Shown here piece after piece: positions 43,006 through 50,507 of a DNA stretch of 50,825 nt. Source of the stretch: Streptomyces sp. CBMA291 (GTDB lineage Bacteria > Actinomycetota > Actinomycetes > Streptomycetales > Streptomycetaceae); assembly GCF_014596525.1 (NCBI RefSeq), contig NZ_MSJP01000030.1, forward strand, positions 1 to 50,825, read 5' to 3'. The position numbers and the translations under genes were made by a program. Numbering within the stretch: position 1 is the first letter of the stretch; each line of letters begins with the position of its first letter. The notes below the pieces were generated by a model, which was not told the origin of the DNA, searched no databases, and worked only from the letters and a program-made list of their open reading frames with translations.

Positions 43006-43381
43006 TCGGAGCTGACTGCGGATCGAGCAGCCCACTCGCCGACCCGATAGTGCGCAAGTCGACGTACAGGGCCAGATCGCCGAATTCGGAAGCTTCGGAA
43101 CCCAAGCAGCTGAGGGCATGCGTCTTCCCGGTGCCACGTCGACCGTAGTTCACCTGGTGGTCAACCGTGTTGATCACATCGACCACCCCCGAGTCAACGA
43201 AGGTTTCGTGGAGCTGCGGGCCTTCCTGCTTCTCCGCCCGCTTCGGGATCTGGTTGAAGGCACGGTTCAGTGGCGAGAGAGCTGGCATGAGGGGAAGGTT
43301 GGACGCATCGGCGACGAGAGTGGTGCGTTCGAACTACGTCCTCAACTTGCCACTGTGTCGCGTCGACTTCCCGGTCGACAT
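42986..43381 (-). pseudogene. Truncated P-loop ATPase gene with an early stop
   Basis: From an ATG at 43379-43381 the frame reads MSTGKSTRHSGKLRT, hits TAG (43334-43336), then continues FERTTLVADASNLPLMPALS, PLNRAFNQIPKRAEKQ, QVNYGRRGTGKTHALSCLG (Walker A) and LYVDLRTIGSASGLLD. It ends where it meets the 3' end of the TnsA-like pseudogene on the other strand. Related streptomycete ATPases are several hundred residues longer, so the C-terminal part has been deleted. The overlap of two dead ends suggests a deletion junction near 43000. Confidence 0.65.
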
Positions 43382-43384
43382 CGT

Positions 43385-43621
43385 TCACGGCGAGGAGGAG
43401 GCCCCCGGGCTAAGGGCTGGGGTTACGGGCCCCGCTCTCTCAGCCCAGAACGCGTGCGTGGCGCAGCGGAGACGCTCATCGCTACGCCGCTCGATGCCCT
43501 TGTTGAGGGCGCTCGTCCGGCAGAACTCGCCAAGGCCGAAACCCACCCCACCTTTGCCGGGGAGCGTGGCGAGTCGCTCGACGACGTGACCAGCCACTAC
43601 CCAGGCGTCGGATCCGTGCAC
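43385..43621 (-). CDS. Small hypothetical protein upstream of the truncated ATPase
   Basis: 78 codons from GTG 43619-43621, ending four bases before the ATPase ATG. Strong coding bias: VHGSDAWVVAGHVVERLATL, GFGLGEFCRTSALNKG, ERRSDERLRCATHAFWAE. It probably shares an operon with the ATPase remnant and may itself be a 5'-truncated fragment, because the frame is open upstream without a good ribosome site. Family not recognised. Confidence 0.4.
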   Translation of the reverse strand: MHGSDAWVVAGHVVERLATLPGKGGVGFGLGEFCRTSALNKGIERRSDERLRCATHAFWAERAGPVTPALSPGASSSP

Positions 43622-43643
43622 AAACCGGGCCGAGGCGGGTCGC

Positions 43644-44714
43644 TCAGAGCCAGGAGACCCAGGGGTCGTCGCACGGTTCGGGCTCTTCAGAGTGGAGCAT
43701 GCAGCGAATACAGCGCAGAAGTCCCGGTTCACCGTTTCCGGCGGCGGCGTACATCCACGGCAGGGCGTCCATGGCGTGCGCGCGTTCGTCTGTGGCGAAG
43801 GTATCGATGGTCTGGTGGAGGTCCTCGGGGGCGGGCTCATCCGTGAGGCAGAGCCAGCCGATTGCCGCGGCCAGGCGGACTTCGGGGGCCTCTGCTCGGT
43901 CTTGCCACCGCTCACGGAACCACGAGACGGCCGGCGGCTGTACGTGAGCTCGGGTGGTCTCGGCGACGGCGAGGAGCAGGGCGGCGCGGACCATGGCGTC
44001 ATGCTCGGTGGCGAACCTGGCGGCAAGGGCGGTTCGGACCACAAGGTCGGGGTCGGCGGCGGTGGCCAGGGCATAGGCGGCGTCAATGCGGATGGTGGGC
44101 TCGGAGTCGTTGAGAAGCGGCAGGAGTACGGGTGTTTCGGCAGTGATCGCGGCTCGGGCGGCGGCCACCGACCAGCCTGCCGGGTAGCCCGTCACCTCGA
44201 CGCCGTAGTCGTCGTAGTCGTCGGGGGCGTGGTGCCGAGGATCGTTGCGATGGAGAAGGAGTTCATCGCGGGAGGCGACGCCATGGTGCCGGGCGCGGGC
44301 CGGGCGGGAGAGCACGGCAAGGGCGGCGGCACGGTGAGGGTGGTGGGCATCGGCGGCGATGGGGATCAGGAACGGTACGGCGAGGGCAGCGGCGGCCCGG
44401 CTGTCGTTGGCGCACAGACCGCCCAGCGCATCCGCCGCATGGCGAGCGGAGTGCCCGCCGGTGCGCAGCAGATGAACGGCTGCCCGAGCATCGTCACCGT
44501 GGGGGAAGTTCCCCCATGGGACGGCGTCGAGGAGCAACCCGCGTTGGGCACCGGACGGGATGCCAGCCACCACCGCCCGCACATCGAATGCGCCTCCCGC
44601 GAACGGGGCCAGATCCGCTCCGTCCACCAGCGCCCGGCACATCGCGAACGTCGGATCGGTCCGCCAATCCCTCACACCGCACCCCCACCATCGAATCTCG
44701 GGAGACTCGATCAT
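43644..44714 (-). CDS. HEAT-repeat domain protein
   Basis: 356 residues from ATG 44712-44714 (MIESPEIRWWGCGVRDWRTD); a longer start at 44786 is possible, and no strong ribosome site is seen. Alpha-helical repeats of about 30 residues occur throughout: HSARHAADALGGLCAND, PTIRIDAAYALATAADPDLV, DAMVRAALLLAVAETTR, EVRLAAAIGWLCLTDEPAPE. No enzyme motif. It is cytoplasmic and probably protein-binding. It lies in the accessory stretch between lon and the two-component locus. Confidence 0.78.
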   Translation of the reverse strand: MIESPEIRWWGCGVRDWRTDPTFAMCRALVDGADLAPFAGGAFDVRAVVAGIPSGAQRGLLLDAVPWGNFPHGDDARAAVHLLRTGGHSARHAADALGGLCANDSRAAAALAVPFLIPIAADAHHPHRAAALAVLSRPARARHHGVASRDELLLHRNDPRHHAPDDYDDYGVEVTGYPAGWSVAAARAAITAETPVLLPLLNDSEPTIRIDAAYALATAADPDLVVRTALAARFATEHDAMVRAALLLAVAETTRAHVQPPAVSWFRERWQDRAEAPEVRLAAAIGWLCLTDEPAPEDLHQTIDTFATDERAHAMDALPWMYAAAGNGEPGLLRCIRCMLHSEEPEPCDDPWVSWL

Positions 44715-44814
44715 GCCGTGCCCGACCGCCCGCCGACCGACGGCCGGACGTCCAAGGGCACGCCCCGACACACCACGAACTGCCAAGGACCCCCGCCCCT
44801 TCTGCGGTGCCCAA

Positions 44815-45354
44815 TCAGCCGCAGGGCGTCGCCGGGGCCCGTTCCCCGAGCCACTGTTCGGCGTCCCAGGCGTGGAACCGTTCCACCTCGGTGAATCCCA
44901 GCCTCGCCGCGAGGCGCGTCGAGGCGGTGTTGGCGGTCCGGGTGGTGAGCACCACCGGCTCGCCGGGAAGGACGGAGGCGAACCAGTCGAGCGCCGCCGC
45001 GCACGCCTCGCGCGCGTAGCCGTGTCCCCAGGCTCCCGGCAGGAACAGGTAGCCGAGTTCGGCCTTGCCCTCGGCCGCCGGACGGCAGGGCCCGGTCGCC
45101 GCGCCGAGCAGGACCCTGCCGATCATCGCCCCGTCGAGTGCGACGACGAAGCTCCCGGGACGCCGTCCGGGCACCTCGGGCAGCTCGCGCTCCAGCGTCT
45201 CGCGCGGGTGCGGTCCGCCGAGATACGTGTGCACCTCCGGCGACGCCAGCAGTTCGACGAAGGCCGCACGGTCCCCCGCCTCCGGCTCGCGCAGCACGAG
45301 CCGCTCGGTCCTGATCGGGGCGGGGGGCCAGACGCCGGGTCCGAAGTCGGTCAT
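44815..45354 (-). CDS. GNAT-family N-acetyltransferase (RimJ/RimL-like)
   Basis: 179 residues, ATG 45352-45354. RTERLVLREPEAGDRAAFVE at the N-terminus (about 15-34) and the acetyl-CoA loop AELGYLFLPGAWGHGYAREA near 92-111 are classic for the Acetyltransf_3 group that modifies protein N-termini, antibiotics or small amines. NTASTRLAARLGFTEVERFH near 143 completes the fold. Substrate unknown. It converges from the right with the HEAT gene on the same strand; the divergent neighbour is the zinc-ribbon gene at 45460. Confidence 0.9.
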   Translation of the reverse strand: MTDFGPGVWPPAPIRTERLVLREPEAGDRAAFVELLASPEVHTYLGGPHPRETLERELPEVPGRRPGSFVVALDGAMIGRVLLGAATGPCRPAAEGKAELGYLFLPGAWGHGYAREACAAALDWFASVLPGEPVVLTTRTANTASTRLAARLGFTEVERFHAWDAEQWLGERAPATPCG

Positions 45355-45459
45355 GCCCGCCACCCCACCAGCGGAGCGGGCGCGGCACAAGACGTGTGAA
45401 GCGATCAAGCCGTCGGCCCGCCGCTCCCGGCCGACGGCTCGCCTGATGGAATCCCCCGC

Positions 45460-46221
45460 ATGACCGACTGGACGAAGCTCAGCCACGCCTACGGCTCCGC
45501 CGAGGACATCCCCGGCCTGCTGGAACGGATCGCCTCCGGTCGGGAGCCGGGGCTCTGGACCGATCTGTGGTCCGCGCTCTGCCATCAGGGCAGCGTCTAC
45601 CCGGCCAGTTTCGCGGCGCTGCCCCGGCTCGCCGATCTGACCGAGAGCGAGGATCGGGCACAGGCCGTGAACGCCCTGAACCTGGCCGGGGCCATCATGG
45701 CGGGCGCCGAGCAGCCGGGCACCGCCGAAGACGTCCGCGCCCGGCACGCGGCGACCGTCGCCCGCCTGCTGGCCTCGGTGAACCGTCACCTCAGGACGGC
45801 GACCGGCCCCACGGAGTACATCGAGCTCCTGGAGTCCATGCTCGGATTCGAGGGCGTGCCCGGATGGAGCGAGAACCTGTCCTGGGGGATCGTGAACGAG
45901 GAGTACGAGATCTCCTGCCCCGGCTGCGGGACCGACCTCTACATCGTCCTCGGCGAAGCCGGGTTCTTCTGTACGAGCACGGAATACGCCCTGCCGGACG
46001 ACACCGCGGACGCCACGGGCACCGCGGACCCCGCCGGGACCCGGCCGCTCCGCCCTGCGGTCCCCACCGATCCGCACGGCATCGGAGGGCGTCTCCACGC
46101 CCTCGCGACCGCCGATGGCCGCCACGAGATCGCACACGTGCTCACCCATGTCTTCGGCGACGCGACCTGCCCGGACTGCTCGGCCGACTTCACCGTCGCC
46201 GACCGGGTCGGCGCCGACTGA
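45460..46221 (+). CDS. HEAT-like protein with a zinc-ribbon-type Cys pair set
   Basis: 253 residues. The N-terminus, MTDWTKLSHAYGSAEDIPGL then SALCHQGSVYPASFAALPRL, parallels the start of the large HEAT-repeat protein at 17158 (shared HAYG, HQG-VY and A-P-L positions), so the two belong to one family. The middle helices resemble HEAT repeats. The distal part holds CPGCG (near 152) and CPDC (near 243), four cysteines that could bind zinc although 90 residues apart, plus a single Cys in between. No catalytic motif. It is divergent from the GNAT gene. Confidence 0.75.
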   Translation: MTDWTKLSHAYGSAEDIPGLLERIASGREPGLWTDLWSALCHQGSVYPASFAALPRLADLTESEDRAQAVNALNLAGAIMAGAEQPGTAEDVRARHAATVARLLASVNRHLRTATGPTEYIELLESMLGFEGVPGWSENLSWGIVNEEYEISCPGCGTDLYIVLGEAGFFCTSTEYALPDDTADATGTADPAGTRPLRPAVPTDPHGIGGRLHALATADGRHEIAHVLTHVFGDATCPDCSADFTVADRVGAD

Positions 46222-46327
46222 GGCCGCCGTCCGGCCGCGCCCGCCCGAGCGCCGGCACACACCCGCCGCACCGGGAAACCCGCGCGTACACCTGCGCCCG
46301 GTGCCCGCGAGCGGGCATGCTCGGGGG

Positions 46328-46972
46328 ATGACGCGAGGCGTACGGGGAAGACGACGGGGCACCCTGCTGCTGGCCGGGATCCTGGGCATCGGCGTGAGCG
46401 GCTGCGGGGCGGAGGCGTTCCCGTCGCCCGACCCGCCCGCATCGTCGTCCGCCTCGCCCGAGGCCACCCCATCCTCATCCTCATCCGCCCCACCCTCGCC
46501 CTCATCCGGCCCGCCCTCCTCGTCACCCGGCCCGGCCTCGTCCTCATCCGGCCCGCCCGCGTCCGAGACCGTTCCCGGCACCGTTCCCACCACCGGCTCC
46601 GGCGCCCCCGCCACCGATCCGCAGCCGGGCGAGGTCCTCGTCGAGGTGCTCGCCAGTGGCGGTTTCGCGGGCGTCCGCAACCGGCTCGTCGTCCACCACG
46701 ACGGCAGCTGGAGCACCGGCAGGCCCGGCGAACCGCCCGCCCGCACCGGTCGGCAGACCCCCGCCGAGACCGCCGAGCTGCGCGCGGCCCTGGAGGACCC
46801 CGCGTACGCGCAAGTCCCCGACCAGCCCACCGGCCGCCCCATCGCCGACGGCTTCCGGTACGAGGTGACCTACCGCGACCGGCTGGTCGTCGCGGCCGAC
46901 GGGGAGCGCCCGCCCGCGCTCCAACGGGTCTTCGACGCCCTCCCGGAAGGCGGCCCGCCGACCGGCCGTTGA
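46328..46972 (+). CDS. Putative lipoprotein
   Basis: 214 residues, ATG 46328. Lipoprotein signal: basic MTRGVRGRRRG, hydrophobic TLLLAGILGIGV, lipobox VSGC with the lipidated Cys near residue 26. Residues about 30-95 are a Ser/Pro-rich spacer. The folded end (about 98-214) contains VLVEVLASGGFAGVRNRLVV, HDGSW and DGFRYEVTYRDRLVVAADGE, resembling small beta-rich secreted domains of streptomycetes. Function unknown; located on the outer face of the membrane. Confidence 0.82.
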   Translation: MTRGVRGRRRGTLLLAGILGIGVSGCGAEAFPSPDPPASSSASPEATPSSSSSAPPSPSSGPPSSSPGPASSSSGPPASETVPGTVPTTGSGAPATDPQPGEVLVEVLASGGFAGVRNRLVVHHDGSWSTGRPGEPPARTGRQTPAETAELRAALEDPAYAQVPDQPTGRPIADGFRYEVTYRDRLVVAADGERPPALQRVFDALPEGGPPTGR

Positions 46973-47137
46973 GGTCCCGGCCCTGGCCGGGTGTGCGCGT
47001 GCGCCGGAGCGTGCCCCCGAAGGCGCGCGCCGGGGCGTGAGCGGTGGCAGTCCGCGCCCCGCCTCCCTCCCCTCCCCGCGTCCAGAATGGCCGAAACTCC
47101 CCGTCGAGAACCCGCCACCCCTCCCCCGTAAACACGT

Positions 47138-47166
47138 TTGTCCCGTCGGCGGCAGCCCCGTAAGGA
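47138..47166 (+). promoter_or_regulatory. Housekeeping-type promoter for the spermidine-synthase-like gene
   Basis: TTGTCC (47138-47143), 17-base spacer, TAAGGA (47161-47166), about 45 bases before the GTG start. A close match to a vegetative sigma promoter. Confidence 0.55.
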
Positions 47167-47209
47167 TGGTGCGGGAGTGACCGCCGAGTCGTGAACGGAG
47201 AGAACGCCC

Positions 47210-47881
47210 GTGTCCGAACCCCTGACCCTCGACCGTCGTGAAGGACCGCACGGAGAGGTCGTGCTGCGCCGCCGTGACGAACACTTCGAGATCATCGCCA
47301 ACGGGACCTTCCTGATGGACACCTCCGACGGGCGTTCGGAGCGGCTGCTCGTCGACGCGGCGCGGGCGGCGCTGCCCGAGGAGGCGCGGCCCGGTGCCGC
47401 CGTGCTGGTCGGCGGGCTCGGCGTCGGCTTCTCCCTCGCGCACGCCGCCGCCGAGCCCTCCTGGGGCCGGATCGCGGTGATCGAACGGGAGGAGGCGATC
47501 ATCGACTGGCACCGGCAGGGCCCGCTCGCCGCGATCTCCGGCGCCGCGCTCGCCGATCCCCGGACCGTGATCCTCCACACGGACCTCGTGGAGTACCTGC
47601 GCACCTCCCCCGACACCTACGACGCGCTGTGTCTGGACATCGACAACGGGCCGGACTGGACGGTCACCGAGGACAACGAATCCCTGTACGCGGCCGACGG
47701 GTTGGCGTCGTGCGCGGCACGGCTGAAACCCGGCGGTGTGCTCGCCGTATGGTCGGCTCGGCCCTCGGTCGATTTCGAAGAGTCCTTGCGAAATGCCGGT
47801 TTCAGCGGGGTACGGACGGAAGAGATCCCCGTTGCCCGGGGCGTCCCCGACGCCGTCCATCTCGCGGTCCGTCCCGGGTAG
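47210..47881 (+). CDS. Spermidine synthase-like methyltransferase-fold protein
   Basis: 223 residues, GTG 47210 behind GGAGAG. The Rossmann-type fold of polyamine synthases is seen: VLVGGLGVGFSLAHAAAEP near 62-80 (nucleotide-binding glycines), the acidic end of the next strand in IAVIEREEAIIDW, and YDALCLDIDNGPDW near 139-152 where spermidine synthases have their catalytic Asp. It is shorter than SpeE and lacks its N-terminal beta domain, so aminopropyl transfer is doubtful. It probably heads a unit with the two-component genes 71 bases downstream. Confidence 0.82.
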   Translation: MSEPLTLDRREGPHGEVVLRRRDEHFEIIANGTFLMDTSDGRSERLLVDAARAALPEEARPGAAVLVGGLGVGFSLAHAAAEPSWGRIAVIEREEAIIDWHRQGPLAAISGAALADPRTVILHTDLVEYLRTSPDTYDALCLDIDNGPDWTVTEDNESLYAADGLASCAARLKPGGVLAVWSARPSVDFEESLRNAGFSGVRTEEIPVARGVPDAVHLAVRPG

Positions 47882-47952
47882 CTCCTGGATAGCCGGGACA
47901 CCGCCGGTACCTCTAGGCTGCTGCACCGACATCGGCGACACGAGGCGGGGCA

Positions 47953-48690
47953 ATGGAGCAGACACACACCACTCACCACGGTGCGGCGGCCACTCCCGGG
48001 GCCCAGCGGCGCGTCCTCGTGGTCGAGGACGACGCCACGATCGTGGAAGCGATCTCGGCCCGGCTGCGCGCCGAGGGTTTCCTCGTGCAGACCGCGACCG
48101 ACGGCCCCGCGGCCGTCGAGGCGGCCGAGGCATGGCAGCCGGACCTGATGGTCCTCGACGTGATGCTGCCCGGATTCGACGGTCTCGAAGTGTGCCGCCG
48201 GGTCCAGGCCCAGCGGCCCGTCCCGGTCCTCATGCTGACCGCCCGGGACGACGAGACGGACATGCTGGTCGGTCTCGGCGTCGGCGCGGACGACTACATG
48301 ACGAAGCCGTTCTCGATGCGCGAGCTGGCCGCCCGGGTGCACGTCCTGCTGCGCCGGGTGGAGCGGGCGGCGCTCGCGGCGGTCACCCCGCGCAGCGGCA
48401 TCCTGCGCCTGGGCGAGCTGGAGATCGACCACGCGCAGCGCAGGGTGCGGGTGCGCGCCGAGGACGTCCATCTGACACCCACCGAGTTCGACCTGCTGGT
48501 CTGCCTGGCGAGCACCCCCCGCGCGGTGCTCTCCCGTGAGCAGCTCCTCGCCGAGGTGTGGGACTGGGCGGACGCCTCGGGCACCCGGACCGTGGACAGC
48601 CACATCAAGGCGCTGCGCCGGAAGATCGGAGCCGAGCGCATCCGTACGGTCCACGGGGTCGGGTACGCGCTGGAGACCCCCGCACCGTGA
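47953..48690 (+). CDS. OmpR/PhoB-family response regulator
   Basis: 245 residues. Receiver about 19-135: RVLVVEDDATIVEAISARLR, phospho-accepting Asp in LMVLDVMLPGFDG near 69, LMLTARDDETD, and Lys in DYMTKPFSMREL. C-terminal winged-helix DNA-binding domain about 150-240: VHLTPTEFDLLVCLAST, VWDWADASGTRTVDSHIKAL, ending RTVHGVGYALETPAP. The stop overlaps the kinase start (GTGA), so the pair is translationally coupled. Confidence 0.96.
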   Translation: MEQTHTTHHGAAATPGAQRRVLVVEDDATIVEAISARLRAEGFLVQTATDGPAAVEAAEAWQPDLMVLDVMLPGFDGLEVCRRVQAQRPVPVLMLTARDDETDMLVGLGVGADDYMTKPFSMRELAARVHVLLRRVERAALAAVTPRSGILRLGELEIDHAQRRVRVRAEDVHLTPTEFDLLVCLASTPRAVLSREQLLAEVWDWADASGTRTVDSHIKALRRKIGAERIRTVHGVGYALETPAP

Positions 48691-50249
48691 GCCGGCGCGA
48701 GCCCGGGGACCCACGGAAGCGGCCACGCCCGGGGACGGGAGACACGGCCGGAAGCCCGGGGACGGGTGCCACCGGGACCGGCGGTGCCTCTGGGACGGGC
48801 GGTGCCTCTGGGACGGGCGGCGAGCCCGGGACCGGCGGTGCCACCGGGACGGGCAGCACCCCTGGGACCGGCAGTGCGCCTGGGACGGATGGTGCCACCG
48901 GGACGGGCAGCACCCCTGGGACCGGCGGCGAGCCCGGGACGGGCACGTCCGGAGCCGTGAGCCCCGGCGCGGGAGGAACCGGCGCGGGAAGAACCGACGC
49001 GAGAGGGTCCGGCGCGAGAGGGCCCGGCGCGGTCAGCCCCGGGACGAGCGGATCCAGCACGGCCGGACCCGGCCCCGGACCCGCCACGCACCGCCCCGCA
49101 CCACCCCGCCACGCCCCACACCACCCCGCACCACCCCGCCCCGCCGCCCGCCGCCCCGCTCGCGAGCCCCGTGCCGGAGCCCCCCGGCGGCGCCGGATCG
49201 TCATCTCGATCAAGACGAAGCTGGGCGCGCTGGTCGTCGGGGCGGTGCTTCTGACCTCGGCCCTCGCGCTCGTGGCGATCCGTACGTCCACCGAGTTCCG
49301 CTACATCACGGTCTTCGCGATGATCGCGACCCTGCTGATCACCCAGTTCGTGGCGCAGTCCCTGACGGCTCCGCTGGACGAGATGACCACAGTGGCGGGG
49401 ACGATCTCGCGCGGGGACTTCAGCCGCCGGGTGCGCGGCGCGGACCGGCGGGACGAGCTGGGCGACCTCGCGTCGACGATCAACCGCATGGCGGACGACC
49501 TGGAGGCGGTCGACCGGCACCGCAAGGAGCTGGTCGCCAATGTGTCGCACGAGCTGCGGACCCCGATCGCCGCGCTCAGGGCCGTACTGGAGAACGTCGT
49601 GGACGGGGTGTCCGAGGCGGATCCGGAGACGATGCGGTCGGCGCTCAAACAGACCGAGCGGCTGGGCCGGCTGGTGGAGACGCTGCTCGACCTGTCCCGT
49701 CTCGACAACGGTGTCGTGGCCCTGCGGGTGCGCCGCTTCGAGGTCTGGCCCTATCTGTCGGGCGTGCTGCGGGAGGCGAACCTGGCCGCCTCGCAGCGCG
49801 GTCTGTCGTCCACCTCGGGCCTGCACAACCGGACCGACGTGCATCTGCACCTGGACGTGTCGCCGCCCGAGCTGGCGGCGAGCGCGGACGTGGAGCGGCT
49901 GCACCAGGTGATGGCGAACCTGATCGACAACGCGGTGAAGCACTCGCCGCCGCACGGCCGGGTCACGGTCCGGGCCCGGCGCGGCCCGTTCCCCGACTCG
50001 CTTGAGCTGGAGGTCGAGGACGAGGGGCCCGGCATCCCGGAGTCGGAGCGGCACCGGGTCTTCGAGCGGTTCAACCGGGGTTCCGCGCCGCGCCGCCGGG
50101 GTCCGGGGAGCGACGGCGGCACGGGTCTGGGGCTCGCGATCGCCCGCTGGGCGGTGGATCTGCACGGCGGCGGGATCGGCGTGGCCGAATCGTCACGGGG
50201 CTGCCGGATCAGAGTCACTCTTCCAGGAAGCTTTCCGCCACCGGATTGA
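48687..50249 (+). CDS. Sensor histidine kinase with repeat-rich N-terminal extension
   Basis: 520 residues, GTG 48687 overlapping the regulator stop. Residues 1-170 are low complexity, including ten six-residue units (consensus GTGGAS) and a Pro/His/Arg-rich run; this is unusual for the family. Then membrane helix 1 (LGALVVGAVLLTSALALVAI), a very short loop (RTSTEFRY), helix 2 (ITVFAMIATLLITQFVAQ), HAMP (about 230-280), phospho-accepting His in NVSHELRTPIAALRAVLE near 287, N box LIDNAVKHSPPHG near 412, G boxes DEGPGIPES and GGTGLGLAIARW. With almost no outer loop, the signal is probably sensed in the membrane or inside. An internal start after the repeats cannot be excluded. Confidence 0.93.
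   Translation: MSRREPGDPRKRPRPGTGDTAGSPGTGATGTGGASGTGGASGTGGEPGTGGATGTGSTPGTGSAPGTDGATGTGSTPGTGGEPGTGTSGAVSPGAGGTGAGRTDARGSGARGPGAVSPGTSGSSTAGPGPGPATHRPAPPRHAPHHPAPPRPAARRPAREPRAGAPRRRRIVISIKTKLGALVVGAVLLTSALALVAIRTSTEFRYITVFAMIATLLITQFVAQSLTAPLDEMTTVAGTISRGDFSRRVRGADRRDELGDLASTINRMADDLEAVDRHRKELVANVSHELRTPIAALRAVLENVVDGVSEADPETMRSALKQTERLGRLVETLLDLSRLDNGVVALRVRRFEVWPYLSGVLREANLAASQRGLSSTSGLHNRTDVHLHLDVSPPELAASADVERLHQVMANLIDNAVKHSPPHGRVTVRARRGPFPDSLELEVEDEGPGIPESERHRVFERFNRGSAPRRRGPGSDGGTGLGLAIARWAVDLHGGGIGVAESSRGCRIRVTLPGSFPPPD
48759..48946. repeat. 18-bp tandem repeat inside the kinase gene, ten units
   Basis: Units GGGACGGGCGGTGCCTCT and variants, all multiples of three and in frame, encode GTGGAS, GTGGEP, GTGSTP and similar. 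Confidence 0.9.
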
Positions 50250-50299
50250 CGTAGGGTTCGAACCGGAAGAGCACGTTCTGCGTGCAGGTGAGCAGGGGT

Positions 50300-50346
50300 A
50301 CGTCCGAAGGCGGACGTGCCTCCGGTTTTCCGTACCCGGAAACCGG
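50300..50346 (+). terminator. Two hairpins after the kinase gene
   Basis: 50300-50317 (ACGTCCG-AAGG-CGGACGT) and 50322-50346 (CCGGTTTTCCG / CGGAAACCGG with one bulged T). They probably end the two-component transcript before the kgd promoter, which lies in 50347-50507. Confidence 0.65.
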
Positions 50347-50507
50347 GGGAACCACGCTTGTTTCCCGCCATTCGCGACCCCGAAACACCTCGTCAAGTGT
50401 GACATGCGCGACGTTGGAGCGCCTGGCCTGCACCTCTCGGCCGGACAGGCGTAGCCTTTATTTCCGCTGTCCATCACCTTGTGAAGCGGAAGAGGGCGGT
50501 TGCCGCC

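Noticed and set aside
44703..45354. Frame fusing the GNAT gene to upstream sequence as one long 675-codon protein
   Set aside because: The upstream part is antisense to the genes at 45460 and 46328; the acetyltransferase is complete from the ATG at 45354.
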